From the NCBI GenBank assembly GCA_022747635.1, contig JAKTNV010000006.1:69133590-69197589 (forward strand): a stretch of 64,000 nt of DNA, in the 5' to 3' direction. Of the stretch, positions 24,791 to 36,660 are shown in pieces. The notes under the pieces were generated by a model. That model had not been told where the DNA came from, searched no databases, and saw nothing but the letters and a program-made list of their open reading frames with translations. Position 1 is the stretch's first letter. Every line of letters begins with the position of its first letter. Position numbers and translations under genes: made by a program. This stretch comes from Hetaerina americana (Eukaryota > Arthropoda > Insecta > Odonata > Calopterygidae).

Positions 24791-26334
24791 CCAAGGGCCA
24801 TTTTGTATTACAGATGAGAACTTTGACTCCCAAACATTAAGCAGCTCTTTATTAATTGGAAAACGATGTTTTTCTGAATTTTCACCTTCTCCCCCTATTA
24901 TCGACACCGCATGCGAATGTTTTGCCCCGGGTGAGCTGCGCTGGAGTAGTTTATTAAGATTAACATTCTTGTAAGCAAGTGAGAAATCAGACGTTCCCTA
25001 ATTAAGACGTTTCTTTGACAATATGAGTACCGTAAATTCAAAATATTTATTTTTTTCACATTTACATTCATGAAAACACATGACACGAGAACAGTTCTCA
25101 TGGAAATATTTGGCAAGCATTAAAGCTTCTTAATGTTTTCCTAGAGCTCATAAACCAAGCTAATTATATATAATTAATTCATCAAAAAGCAGCAAATAGG
25201 TGGACAATATGATCCAACAGGTGAACTGAATGCAGGCATTTACTCGGGTAATTAAAACAGATATACTTAAAATATCAAAATCTTCATACACTAAAAGAGA
25301 AAAAAGCGTTCCGTAAAATAAATGTGACGATCTCAAATGACAGTAAAAATAGCTCCAAAGTGAATAATTTTACTTTTACTGAGATAATTTTAATTCAAGT
25401 ATTACAAAATTAGTTTCATATTCAAATAACATCATTGCATCTTTTTATCTTAAGTGGCGCGATTAAACGCTCATTACAAATTGCTCATTACATAACAATC
25501 GTATATTAATATTCTAACTAATGAGACAAGAGACTTTGCACCGACAATGCAGATGTTCATTCCTCCGATCAGGTCCGAGCTTATGATGCATTTTAAGTTT
25601 TTTTAATTACCTCTGGAAAAAGGGAAGCTAGGTCAACAAAACGTTTCCAAAATATCAGCACATGGAATTTGCCAATACGTAATACAATAGTTGTACATGA
25701 TTATTCCAAGTGAACTACTACAGGACTGTTTGACAGTTTATTAACAGGATTTACAAAACTTAATTCGATTTGAATGGATGGGTTTTTAATGGGTTTAAGT
25801 GGATATTCTAATGTTTTAAATTAAGAGAAGGGGATCAAAATTTTAATCGGGAAATTGTTCTACATATGGTACAATTAGAAGATACGACTATCTTTGCAGT
25901 TAATTAATTTCAAGGAGCTATTATAATCACTAAAGCATGGTTTTCAGCTTTTATACCATATTACGTGTATCCTCTAATTTTTCCATCAAATATCGGCCCT
26001 TCATTCGTCTAAATCGGAAAGTTGCGGAATATAAAAACACTCTTTGTAAAAATATGAAGGATTTCTAGAAGGGTTATTACGATCAATGGTGCCATAGTTT
26101 AGCCTATATTCTTATCGATCATTTGGGTACAATTATGGAGGAACAAGTTGATACGGAGGAGGTTGGGGGATTTCTCTAGAAATTCCACAGCTTTTTCCCA
26201 TATAGTTTCGCGAATCAGTATTATCATTCAGCTTAAGGAATTAATTAATCGTTCCAGGCGTAACTTTGTGGAATATTTCCATAATGAATAAATTCAAAGC
26301 AAAACATAGTACTTCCACATAAAATAAACCATTC
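24791..26334. other. AT-rich stretch without recognised genes
   Basis: Ordinary AT-rich sequence up to the insertion site of LINE copy B. Confidence 0.5.
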
Positions 26335-26346
26335 AATAATTTTTAT
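26335..26346. repeat. Left target-site duplication of LINE copy B
   Basis: AATAATTTTTAT recurs exactly at 28556-28567, just past the 5' break of the element. The sequence is low-complexity, so chance identity is not excluded. Confidence 0.55.
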
Positions 26347-26459
26347 TTATTTAATTTTTTTTAAGGTAATCTACCGGTTAAGGTAGGTTTTTGGATGGAC
26401 ACAACTACCAAACAAATATTTTATTACTCCTAACAAAACACAAAATCCATAATCCTACT

Positions 26460-26801
26460 CTATATCAGGTCCCTCTTAATCTCTGCGTACTTTCTTCCTC
26501 CCTTCATCCCGTCCAACATCCCTATCCTGTTCCTTCCCTTTCCTCTTTTGCCCAACATTCTACCCTCTATCACAGTCTTCAACATCCTACAGCCGGTCAA
26601 CACCCCCTTCATCCACTTTTCCTGCCTCCATAGGATTGCTCCCAACAAACCCCTCTCTTCGCCCACCATACCAAGTACTTCCTCATTTGTTTTCTTCTCT
26701 GTCCATTTCACCTTCTCCATTCTTCTCCACACCCACATTTCAAAAGACTCCAATCTACGTCTATCATCCTGCTTAAATGACCACGTTTCCGCACCGTACA
26801 T
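26460..26801 (-). pseudogene. LINE family 1 C-terminal region (copy B)
   Basis: 113 codons open from an internal methionine. The order is YGAETWSF, RRRLESFEMWVWRRMEKVKW, EKKTNEEVL, a RQEKWMKG block, MLKTVIEGRMLGKRGKG and MLDGMKGG. This post-polymerase segment is widespread in arthropod LINE proteins; its role is not well defined. It ends at a TGA/TAA region about 95 bases before the element's 3' terminus. The true reading frame continues from the polymerase upstream and was separated by the lesion near 26850, so the apparent start is not a real one. Confidence 0.85.
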
Positions 26802-26847
26802 AGCTATGCTCCATATAAAAGTTTTTACGAGTCTTTTCTTAGCATCC

Positions 26848-27357
26848 TTACTCAGTCCCCGTCATCAACTCCCTCCTCCTTGTGAAAGCCTCTTTGCCTA
26901 GCGCAATTCTTCTCCTTACGTCCCTACTACTTTGACCGTGTTGGTCCAAAACACTACCGAGATACGTAAACTGTTCTACCTGCTCTAGTTTTTGCCCTCC
27001 TATTTTAATGTTAAGCTTGGCCTTTTTCTTTCTAGAAAATCGCATAACCTTTGTTTTCTTAATATTGATTCTCATCCCATACCTGTCGCACTGAATTTCC
27101 AATTCACTCAGCAATGCTTGCAGCCCCTTGGCTGACTGACAAACTAAAGTTCGGTCATCAGCAAACCTAACTGATTTTACGAATTCCCCGCCCATTTTCA
27201 TTCCTACCTCAAGTTCTTCCCATGCCTCTTTAATCATTTCCTCTTCATACAGGTTGAACAGCAACGGTGATAATGGGCAACCCTGCCTTACACCCCTTCC
27301 TAACACTGCCCATCCTGACTTCCCGTTTCCCACCCTCACCTGAGCAGTCTGAGACAT
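26848..27357 (-). pseudogene. LINE family 1 reverse transcriptase core (copy B)
   Basis: 169 codons. RQGCPLSPLLFNLY (residues 24-37) is the conserved segment before motif C, and FADD (residues 65-68, bases 27154-27165) is the metal-binding catalytic box of the polymerase. KTKVMRFSRKKK and FTYLGSVLDQHGQS follow, the usual palm/thumb elements in LINE polymerases. Upstream the same frame stays open from about 27410 (IGIDWRERRLIRNLYMSQ) to a TAA at about 27411; before that, VDFEKAFDRVNW carries the motif A aspartate at 27460-27462. All the catalytic residues I can check are present, so the copy died recently or is one of many young copies. Confidence 0.9.
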
Positions 27358-27442
27358 GTACAGGTTGCGGATTAGCCTCCTTTCCCTCCAATCTATTCCT
27401 ATTTACTGCAATATACTCATTAGTTTTTCCCAATTCACCCTA

Positions 27443-27658
27443 TCAAACGCTTTTTCGAAATCTACGAAACAGGTAAATACCTCCTGGTTGTGTTCTATAT
27501 TCCTCTCGATTAATAATTCCTCTCATTACTGCAATGGCATCACGCGTACCTCTCCCCTTCCTAAACCCAAACTGATCATCCCCTAAGTAATCATTTGCCC
27601 TACTCTCTATCCGTTTGTTTATGATCCTGAGAACAACTTTAGCTGCGTGGGATATCAA
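27443..27658 (-). pseudogene. LINE family 1 reverse transcriptase finger region (copy B)
   Basis: ISHAAKVVLRIINKRIE and DDQFGFRKGRGTRDAI are the conserved segment upstream of motif A (in many LINEs H-K---RII--R, then Q-GFR-GRGT-DAI). The frame ends in LFRRFRKSV, which is motif A read one base out of register, placing a single-base indel near 27470. Upstream the frame continues through the SVLVPIPKK and STSGEDYRTISL block to the TGA near 27722. Confidence 0.88.
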
Positions 27659-27724
27659 ACTAATTGTCCTATAGTCCTCACCTGACGTGGATTTTACCTT
27701 TTTCGGAATAGGAACTAAAACTGA

Positions 27725-28546
27725 TCACAAAAAGTCTTCCGGCCAGGTTCCCTCCTCATAAATACTACGGATCAGCCCATATAGCCTCTTCCTCCCACAT
27801 TTTCCTAAGCATTTTAAAAGTTCCACGGGAATTTTATCTACCCCCACGGCCTTATTTAGTTTCATCTCCCTTAATGCCCTTTCTATCTCATGGTCTAGTA
27901 TGCCTGGACCTAAGCTGTCCTCCTCTACGTCATTTTCTTTTTCAATGTCTAACTTCGTTGGTCTGAGTTCCTTACCATACAGTTCTTCTATATACTCCTT
28001 CCATCTCTCTTGGATCTTTCCTGCGTCAACTATTACCTTACCCGCCTTATCTCTAACTGTTAGCATAGCTCTTCCTTTCTTACTTCCCGATAACGATTTA
28101 ACTTTGCTGTACAGCGCACCGATTACACCCTTCCTCTGCAGACTTTCCATATCCTCGCACTGCGTCTTCCACCATGCTTCTTTTGCTTTATTTGTTGCCC
28201 GCCTCAATTTATTGTTCAATTCTTTGTACTTCATTTTGCCTAATTCTGTATTCATATTCTTCCATTTTCTCCGCTCATCCATCTTTGTAATCATCTCATC
28301 CGTGATCCATGGTTTCCTAGTCTTTTTAGCGTTAACGGTTCCAATAGTGTCTTTTGCGGCTTTAGACAACCCTTTTTTGATCATTTCCCATTTTTCTTCG
28401 ATAGTACTAAGCCCTTTACCATCCTCCATGATTTTCTCTACCGCCTGTTTGTATTCCTTCCTTTTAAACCCATTTAACGCTTCTACATTCCATTTTCTAA
28501 CTCGCCGCCCCTGCCTTATCTTTTTGAAACGTACGCTACATTTCAT
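27725..28546 (-). pseudogene. LINE family 1 linker and start of reverse transcriptase (copy B)
   Basis: 273 codons open. Residues 1-200 form a charged, lysine/arginine-rich helical region that links endonuclease and polymerase in such proteins; the segment near 140-200 includes a DKAGKVIVDAGKIQERWKEY block that is a recurrent LINE signature. Residues 231-245 (NKAVGVDKIPVELLK) are the first finger motif of the polymerase, followed by RLYGLIRSIYEEGTWPEDFL. The methionine at the 5' end is internal to the ancestral ORF: the endonuclease catalytic region is cut off, consistent with incomplete reverse transcription at insertion. The 224-codon frame on the opposite strand is its shadow. Confidence 0.88.
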
Positions 28547-28555
28547 AACAACTAA

Positions 28556-28567
28556 AATAATTTTTAT
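28556..28567. repeat. Right target-site duplication of LINE copy B
   Basis: AATAATTTTTAT, identical to 26335-26346. Confidence 0.55.
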
Positions 28568-29589
28568 ATGTTGAAAAAATAAATTAGTTTGAAGTTATTC
28601 ACTAAGGAATTAACATATGATGTGAATAAATTTACATTTTAAATATCGGGTATTACTATAAAATGTATTCAATATAAAAGGTCTTAAAGTCCTAACATGC
28701 ATTAGCTCTGTTCATTTAAATGACAAAGAGCTTGATGGTGACTTAGTCAGCGAAAATTGACTCATCGCAAAAAGTTTTCCAAACATTTTAATTCGCGTGA
28801 CTTCATATAATACTTTCAGCTTTGCTTAACCCTAGCAAAATGTTATTGATAACATGATGAAAAAATTTCTTTTTATAAGGGAACAGTATACGCAGAAACT
28901 TTTGCTTTCGATATCACAGTTATAAATTATAACTTCATGGTTACACGAAAAACTATGGACTACATCATCAAAGATGTGGGGCACTAGTAAAACGTTATCC
29001 ATCGCCATTGCTAACAAATCCATTTCATTCATAAAGACTTTTCAAGAATTTTCTGAAAAACATCTAAGGACCAGTACAAAGAGGAAAGTTTCATTAATTA
29101 TGCGGAGAACGTTACCAAGCTACAGAAGGATTTCCAGCAGCCTATATCATATAGCAGTTATCGACCAGTTTGCCGCAAGATAGATTTCTTAGCGATCAAT
29201 CATGTTCTTACATTTTCATAAGCGCCATGTAGAAGAACAAGTACATTCCAGAACGAGTCCAGCCTTACAACATAATATAAGAAAAAAGTACAAGCGCAAA
29301 AATAATCTTTCTAAGGAATAAGGAACAAGTAAATATTTGAAGAATGTTCGGTGACATATGGTTTTACGAAAACCTTTTTCATGAAAAAAAATCATCATTC
29401 CTTCTTCTGAAAAAAACGAATGTCAGTATGAAAATGCCACCGTTTACACATCCTATAATATTCACATCCCATGAAAAAGTAGTGAAACAAATCCGGACGA
29501 AAATCAGTTAATGTGCAGGTGCCTGGTACAATGCCATTAACACTCAATCTTCGCTTCCCTGGGTGAATTCAGATTACAGCTAACTTGCC
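28568..29589. other. AT-rich stretch without recognised genes
   Basis: Nothing beyond short chance frames. Confidence 0.5.
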
Positions 29590-30180
29590 AACGCAGTTTC
29601 CCCACCACATTCATTACAAGCGTTCCCTCACCCCATCAATGATCATCATTCTTGTCTTTATTCACCTTGCAGTTTTCACTCGCGAGCTCTTTCCTGATAC
29701 TTCAAGACTCCCCTCACCCACCGAATCTCCCGAGATTGGTGTAGTGCTTCCTGGCACACCTCCTCTTCCCGGCCTACCCATTTCAAACTCTGCAACCAAA
29801 CCCTTAACCAGTTTCTCCGCTCACTCAAGCTATATACACACGCTCGTCCACACACATAAACACACAAAACTTTCCTCGGAGCTCCTCAATCCCCCCCTCT
29901 CCGTGAGGCCAACTAAACTAAACCTCATCTACCTATCAGCCACATCCTAGAGGACCACACCCCATCTCTTCTACTCTTCATACTCCCCAAAAACCAATTC
30001 CCAATTTGGAACCACGTCCTTACGAGGGCCACAAATCAAGTCGTCCCCTCTCGGCCCTACGAAGGTCCTCCACCTCCCGAAGTAACTAGGGACTGGCCGC
30101 TGCCGGAGGAAGGGGTGGGCCACCGGCCCAGGACAAACGCGGCAGGCGGCGGTTTGGTGGTTTAAAGAGGCGTGCGAGGA
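29590..30180. other. Pyrimidine-rich island grading into a GC-rich patch
   Basis: C/T-dominated plus strand to about 30070. Bases 30050-30180 are GC-rich with repeated CGG/GGCGG motifs. A 121-codon frame at 29585-29950 shows no domain. No gene called. Confidence 0.5.
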
Positions 30181-32144
30181 GACGAAGATGAACGTGAAGA
30201 GACTTGATAAAGAACTGTATCTGGTCTTGGAGTCTGTGAGAGCTTCTGACGTGCGAGAAATATGTGAAGAGAGTAAACGATAGGTAAAGAACCTATGCGA
30301 GGGAACTGTAATTCACCCTTTTGAACAATTTAAAGACTGCTGAAAAAAATAATTTAATTAATTGGCATTTATGTCCCACGCGTTAATATTTTAATTGTTG
30401 TAAAAAAGTCCAAGATCGTGTACATTCCCTCCAATGCGGAAGATTACAGTATGCGGGTGATGAAAAATTTAAACCACTCTATACTGATCAACTCTAATAA
30501 TAATTGCGAACGGAAATAATTAGCTTACAGTGCCTCTTTATCCGTCGTGATTTCTTAAAATTATATTTATGCATTACCTAACACATAAAGGAAAGATTCA
30601 GTATCGTTTTTCAAAATGAAGGTCAATGTAAACTCAAAAATAGGGTAACATAAAATTGGAGAGTTTGACTAGTAAGTGAAAATATTAATACTACCACGCC
30701 AGCGGAGAGAAAATATTAAAAATTTGAATAAAAATTGTAAATTAAAGCATTATAAAATATGTATCTCCGTAAAAGAGTTTACTAAGTTTTCGGCAGAACA
30801 GGAAAGAAATTACAAAAAATAAATAAAAGGAACGTGAAGCATACATTCAATATGTCAGACCATGACGAGGTATTAGAACTGAAACACTGGATTTAATTTT
30901 GCAATATTTAGAATGTCACGTGAGATGAGAAAAACGTAATATTCATTTGTTAACCAATAGTGGTCCATTTCGTCATTAACCCCATATTACGCGTGCAAGG
31001 CGCAGCTTAAAACCGCATTTCTGGCTATAAATATAAAAGTAGAATTGCAATGAGACTCATCAGACTGGTCAGTCAATATAGAAGTGGATTAGTGAGATTT
31101 CATCCCTAAGGCTTTCATTTGGGGCCAACTATCCCCTAATGAACAAGATTAGTGAATTTAGAATCAACATACTCAATGTGGGAAAGGACAGTGTGAGAGA
31201 GTGTTACGGTATCGCCACTAATTTGAAACATCAATGCGGAAGAGAAATCACTAGAGGCTTGATAACAGCTGAAAGCTGTAATTGACCAGCTGATTAATTC
31301 AGAATGGTGGATTCTATTTGTTCATTGCTGAGAGAGCGAGTGAGATACGAGAAATATACATATATGGAGTGAGTCACATGTATAGGTGGACGAAATTTCC
31401 AGACTTAACGCGAATTAAATGCGAAGGTCTATAGAGGAGCTACTGAGTGAAAGTTGAGTTTTAATGGTTTGAAAAAAATATAAAATCAGACAAGTGGAAT
31501 AAAGGGCAAAACAATAGGCATTGCGGCTGAAATACATGAGAGTTTAATTCAATAAACCAATAAAAAAATGAGAAGGAATATGTATTTTTAAGGAAAAGTT
31601 TTATGCTCATGGGGATATTTTAAGAGGATGAGGATCTCATAAGGGCTGACAACCACTCATTAAATTGGCCATAATAGATTTATGATGATAGTTATAAAAG
31701 AGAAAGTGAATGATAAAAACGGTAGTCTCGGTTTTTACGAATAAAAATAGCTCTCGAAAGTCAAAAAGTGAAAATAAATTATCAAAAGGTTGTTGAACAG
31801 AATAAATTCAAAACACATGGAAGGTATTAGGAAAAAAACTGGAAAAGGAGCTAAACTTACTTTCTTATTGAGTAACACTGACGGAAATGAAATAAGAGTA
31901 ATTGGATATTAATCAATAATACTTGATAAACTTAGTATTGGTGAAATGGGGTCTGAATAATGTGCCTTCAGAAATTTACTAAATCGGAACTACCACGGAA
32001 TTTTGGCTCTTTGCTCTTGAACACCCGAAGAAAAATTTTGATTAAAAACAAATTTGAAATTTTAGTTGTACGATCTTTAATGGTATTTAGCTGTTTATAT
32101 AAGATAAGTTGAAAACTGTTCCTTTCATACATCTACTTTTTCTC
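30181..32144. other. AT-rich stretch without recognised genes
   Basis: No frames of note and no repeat seen in this 2-kb stretch. Confidence 0.5.
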
Positions 32145-32290
32145 CAAAATGGTCGAGGATAACATTCTTGCCTACCTACCCAGACGTCGCGGAATTGATT
32201 CAAGTCTGCGTGTTTTCCTCAAACAAGGTTTGGAGGTTTGGGTGCTTGTGGGGCGCCCTCTTCGCTATTTCATTATAATATTTCTTCGAA
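32145..32290 (+). mobile_element. tRNA-derived SINE-like fragment
   Basis: An A-box-like TGGTCGAGGAT (32150-32160) and a B-box-like GATTCAAGTC (32197-32206) are spaced as in a polymerase III internal promoter. They are followed by TTTTCCTCAAACAAGGTTTG and GGTTTGGGTGCTTGTGGG, a non-tRNA body. No cloverleaf is closed. The fragment fades into AT-rich sequence after about 32290. Confidence 0.4.
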
Positions 32291-34244
32291 AATCTCGGCC
32301 ATTTTAATATAAAGTGCCAAATAAAAAATAGGGTGAAAAAAAGCAATGTATATCTACCACTCAATCCAATTAATTTTAAGGTTATGTACTATTTGAATAA
32401 GTTAGGGAACTTTTTTAATCGTCTTTAAACTATGCAATTTTTATTCGAGCCAAAACTTTTTACAATGTTGAATTTTACTCCAAATAGAACAGTAAAAAGT
32501 GAACAGAAAACTTGCAGTCTATTATGGTTGTCAACGGATACTAGTCTACTATGATTTCCCTGGAAATTGCGATCTGAACCTTGACCCAAAATACGAAAAA
32601 AATGGACAAAAAATACCGATGTGAGTGGGTGGATTGAGGACCTTGTTTTCGTCTCGTTTTCCCTTTCTCTAAAATACCAGCCACCAGAAACCATCAAAGA
32701 TAAGGGCTCTTTTCCCATTATTTTGTCTGGGGATACGAAGTGGTATCCGCCTCACTTACTCCTCGGTTAGAGGGTGAATTGAGTAATAACATCGAAGAAA
32801 AGGCTGCAGAGTGAAGTTTGACGCACTTGTGATTTTTCCGGGTTCAAAAACAATGGAAAAATAAGGGGAAAAGAAAATTTTTATCGCATTTCTTAAGAAA
32901 AGTTAAGAGACTGCAGATGTACAGCGAGATATGGGGGAGGCTTAATTCTTCTCGCTCTCCTTACCCCCCTCTCAACCTTTTGTGATGCAAATTCCAGCAG
33001 AGGAACACACCACCCCTTCCCCGCCTGCATACATCCTCCATTCATTCATCATTAGCACATCTTCCAACCTTCCTCTCAACCTTCACTCCTTACCCAAAAA
33101 CTAAAGATTCCGCTGCTCCTCCTTTCGCTCGCCAGGCGAGTGCCAACCAGCCAAGAGCCCCGGAGGCATTTTCCCTTTACATTCCTTTCCCTATTTCGTA
33201 TTCCTTCGTCCTTGCATTCTCTTCCCTTACTCTGACCAACAAATAACTCACTCTCTGTTATCCGATTGTCATTTTCCTAGCATTCACATAATTCAATCCT
33301 TTTGTTCACTTAAAAGAGGCTGTAATTACATTTATATAGTCTTTTGTTGTGCTTGCGTAATAAAAATAACTGTTTTAATAGATTTCTTGGAAAATCAATC
33401 TATTCTTGTGTGAAGGTGAAAGTGGTTTCTCTTATATGTGGGAGGCCTCTTTTTAAAAGAAGGAATTACAATTCTGCACATCCTGCCGTCACACTTTATC
33501 GTTAGTAATAATGAGAAGAGAACGATTTTTTATTTCAATTTGATAATTTGATAAAGTCATCGTATCTTGAATGAGTTTTGTGTATAGAATTTTAGGAACA
33601 ACATTAAAAAGGAATAACGATTAATATAATGAACTATTTCAAATTATATCAATGTAATTTGACCCAAGCTAGATTTTATCAGCTACAACCACCATTCGCT
33701 GTAACTGTCTTGGCCCCCAAAAGAATGGCTAACATCAAATTTAATCCTTTGACATAAAAATCTTTATTTATTGCATAATTTTAATGCAATGCAAACCCAA
33801 AATAAGATTAAAAAATTAAATATAGAAACAAACATCAGAGTATAATATACGGTAGGTGGCTGTAAGGGTGGAAAAATGTATATGCAGGCAGCTAAAATCG
33901 ATTTTTGGTGTTACAGCTCCTTTCACAAAATTGAATTGTCCCTTTTATATACGTTTCGCGAAATAGAATTGCGTAAAGAACAAACGAACATTCGTTTCTA
34001 CTATATCGAGAGCAGATGGAAAGTGGAGAAATCGCAATGGGTGACGTTGATTGAACGATTGTGAAAAGAACGTCGCAGGACGTCAAATAAATATTAAGGT
34101 CTGTCGTTATTGCAAACCAAATCCCCCGAAAACTAAGGGGATCTTCTGAATTTTCACCGCGAGCACTGCAAATTTCACAAAAATGGTCGGTCTGGGCCTT
34201 TACCCCCGAGACGGCCCCTCCTACGGCCCTCCGATTCAAATTTT
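32291..34244. other. AT-rich stretch; pyrimidine-rich patch at 32940-33250
   Basis: The patch includes a small palindrome CTCGCCAGGCGAG at 33128-33140. No gene recognised. Confidence 0.5.
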
Positions 34245-34920
34245 CGTACGCATTCTTGTTTTCCCCTTGCTCCGCATTTCTCCTAGCCCTTCGGAAGAAA
34301 CTCGCGACCCGGTTGCCCGTCCTCCTTAACGCCCTGCTCTTATATACTGCGTCCCTCTCTCTCCCTTCGTATCCCTGTCCTCCATCGCATTGCCCTCTAT
34401 TCCCCCCCCCCCTTTCTTCCCTTATAACTCTACCCCGAAAGAGCCTTTCCCCCTTCCCTCCAGTCCCTTCTCGTCCTTTCCATCCCCCTTCCTTTCTTTC
34501 CCCTCATCCCCCTTTCATGCCTCCCGCAACCTCCCCTCGTAACCCTTCTTTGCGCGCAGTCCTCGCCACACACATATCCTAACCTTATCGATTTCGCCAT
34601 TCTACATTCCACCACGCCTCTCCCCACCCACATACCCAAGCCACATCCCCACTAGTCCTGCCCCCCTTCCCCTGCTAGCTCTCTCTCTCTCACACGCCCT
34701 TCCCTCCCCCACGACCCCCTCACTCCAGTCCCAGTCGCCAGCTTTCTCACAGCTCCCGCCCATTCCCGTCTTCGGATATCTCTTTCCCCGCCGCTCCTTC
34801 CTTTCTTCATCTCTTTGTCTCTCCGCCCATTTTCTTCCCGTTATTACCTCCTCCTCCCTCGCCATAGCATTTCTTTTCCCCCACTCCAGTCTTTACCCCC
34901 TTCGTGCCCATACATTCTTT
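34245..34920. other. Pyrimidine-rich island with poly-C and (TC)n runs
   Basis: C/T dominate the plus strand, with a long C-run near 34400 and TCTCTCTCTCTC near 34680. Frames on both strands are compositional. Confidence 0.6.
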
Positions 34921-36174
34921 CTTGGGGTGCGTCTCCGATTTTGGTATCCCCAGTCGGAAGTGTTGTATTGGGGCATGAAGTCGGGCGCTCGAAATGGAAT
35001 TTGGGCGGGAGATTGCTGGTAGAAAGTGAGCCAAATCTTCGAAACAACAAGAAGTGCTCTTATTACTGGTCCTTCTTTATTATATCCTCTCCATTTTTTA
35101 TGAATGCCGAGACGTCAGCGGATGTATTCGTGTGTGTGTCATTTTCTCACGAGATAAAAGGCAAGAGATTCTAAAAGTAAACCCTCAGGATATCCAGCCT
35201 GCTACCCAAGCTAAGGTTAATGCTTTCAAAAAACCGCGAGCGCAAGGTACATCGGACGCACAATTGAAGTATATTTTGTGAAAGTTTTTATTTTGCATTG
35301 ACAATGATATTTATTCCTACGTAAATATCTACATATAATTTCACATTTTGAAGCCACGAAAAATTAAATTTTACAAAATATTTTTGTAGCATTTTTACAC
35401 CCTGCCACTGCAACAGCTCATTTACCAGGTACAAGTGAATTTCCAGCTCTGGAATGGTTGGTAACTGACCGAAAATATGAAATGCGAAAAAGCATTGAAA
35501 AGAATCAAATTTATTTGTAGTACTCTTTTGATTCAAGGGCTAAGCAAAATTTTTTCCCCATTCAATGCATATTTTTTGCCAATTTAATTGTTTAGCTGTT
35601 ATGGTTTTATTTTCTCCTGAGTTGGTTTGACCGGATAGCGTTTCTGTGAGGAAAACTATGAACGCATTTACTTTACAACTCTATATGATGATATGGGACA
35701 CACAGAACGTAGTTTACTAATAATATAATACCACTGATGACTAGTGACCTACTAAGCTACGTCATATTTTTATTTTTTAGTTTGAAATATTCAAGTCTAC
35801 TTTCATTACGCGAATATTTATTGGTCCTGACTATGTTGATCTTTCGTCAATTATGAATTGTAAGCTCGATGCGTCCAAAATATTGCCATGGCAACTCTTT
35901 CATGGTTTTTCCAACGCAACGCCTTTTTGTTAGCTTTTGCTTTTCTTTCACGGATACATCATAAAATCATATATATTTGCCCATGGTCAAGCTTTAGTTA
36001 TTCAGTCAGCCAAGGGGTTACAAACTTGCCGAGAGTATTAGGAAATGAGGGTGTTAGGCATGGAATGATGATCAATGAAAACTAAACAATGGCAACGAGG
36101 CTTACACGAAAATGTACGATTAGGGTAAATTGAGTTAGGTTAGCAATAACCCGAATGCGGAGCATTATGCTCTA
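34921..36174. other. AT-rich stretch without recognised genes
   Basis: Open frames of up to about 119 codons overlap the end of the pyrimidine island and match nothing I recognise. Confidence 0.5.
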
Positions 36175-36660
36175 ACTTCAAGGTGTTGTACACCAAGATA
36201 GCGTAGTAGGGACATTTGATGAAGAACTACATTAGGCAAAGACGTTTACTCGTAGAGGGGGGAGTTAATGATTTGAATATTTATTAAGTATACAGAGTAA
36301 AGATTAGTGAAAACTTTCATATAGAGCCTGATTTCGTATATTACGGAAATATGGTCATCCAAGCAAAATGATAAGCGTATATTTGAGACTTTAAAAATGT
36401 GGGTGTGGGGAAGGTTGAAAAAGTATAGTGGGCGGAATGAAAACTTACGAAGAGGTACTAGGTATGGGGGGGGGAATAGGAGATCTTTAGGGCAGGTCCA
36501 AAGGAGTCATGAAAAGTGGATGCAGAGTAATTTGATGGGCCATGGAGTGCTGAAGACTGTTGTTGAGGGAGGTAAGTTAGGCAGGACGGCGAAAAGGTAA
36601 TACATGTTGGGTTGAATGAAGGGATATAAATAGGATTCGGAATTAAAGGCTACTGAAGTG
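36175..36660 (+). mobile_element. LINE family 1, decayed 3' fragment (copy E)
   Basis: Nucleotide similarity to the complement of copy B begins at about 36180 (GTAGTAGGGACAT against GTAGTAGGGACGT, then CATTAGGCAAAGACGTTTAC against GCGCTAGGCAAAGAGGCTTT). It continues through AAACTTTCATATAGAGC (36310) and GGTCATCCAAGCAAAATGAT into the 67-codon frame at 36397-36600: MWVWGRLKKYSGR, RRSLGQVQRSHEKWM, GHGVLKTVVEGGKLGR. The 3' terminus motif is missing. Stops between blocks make it dead. Confidence 0.75.

Larger units (their letters stand above)
26347..28555 (-). mobile_element. LINE family 1, best-preserved copy (copy B), 5'-truncated
   Basis: A non-LTR retrotransposon of about 2.2 kb read right to left. 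It would encode an endonuclease/reverse-transcriptase polyprotein for target-primed retrotransposition; the endonuclease domain is missing because the copy is truncated at about 28555, where the translated SDHYLV-type end of that domain would begin. What remains is the linker, the full reverse transcriptase and the C-terminal region, then a short 3' UTR ending at TACCGGTTAAGGT and an A/T-rich tail. Lesions visible: an in-frame TGA near 27722, a one-base frameshift near 27470, an in-frame TAA near 27411 and a two-base loss near 26850. The catalytic FADD box is intact. A 12-bp direct repeat flanks it. The style of the C-terminal region suggests an RTE- or related-clade LINE, but the clade is not established. 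Confidence 0.92.

Noticed and set aside
27900..28574. 224-codon plus-strand frame
   Set aside because: It is the antisense shadow of the LINE copy B linker and polymerase region on the minus strand.
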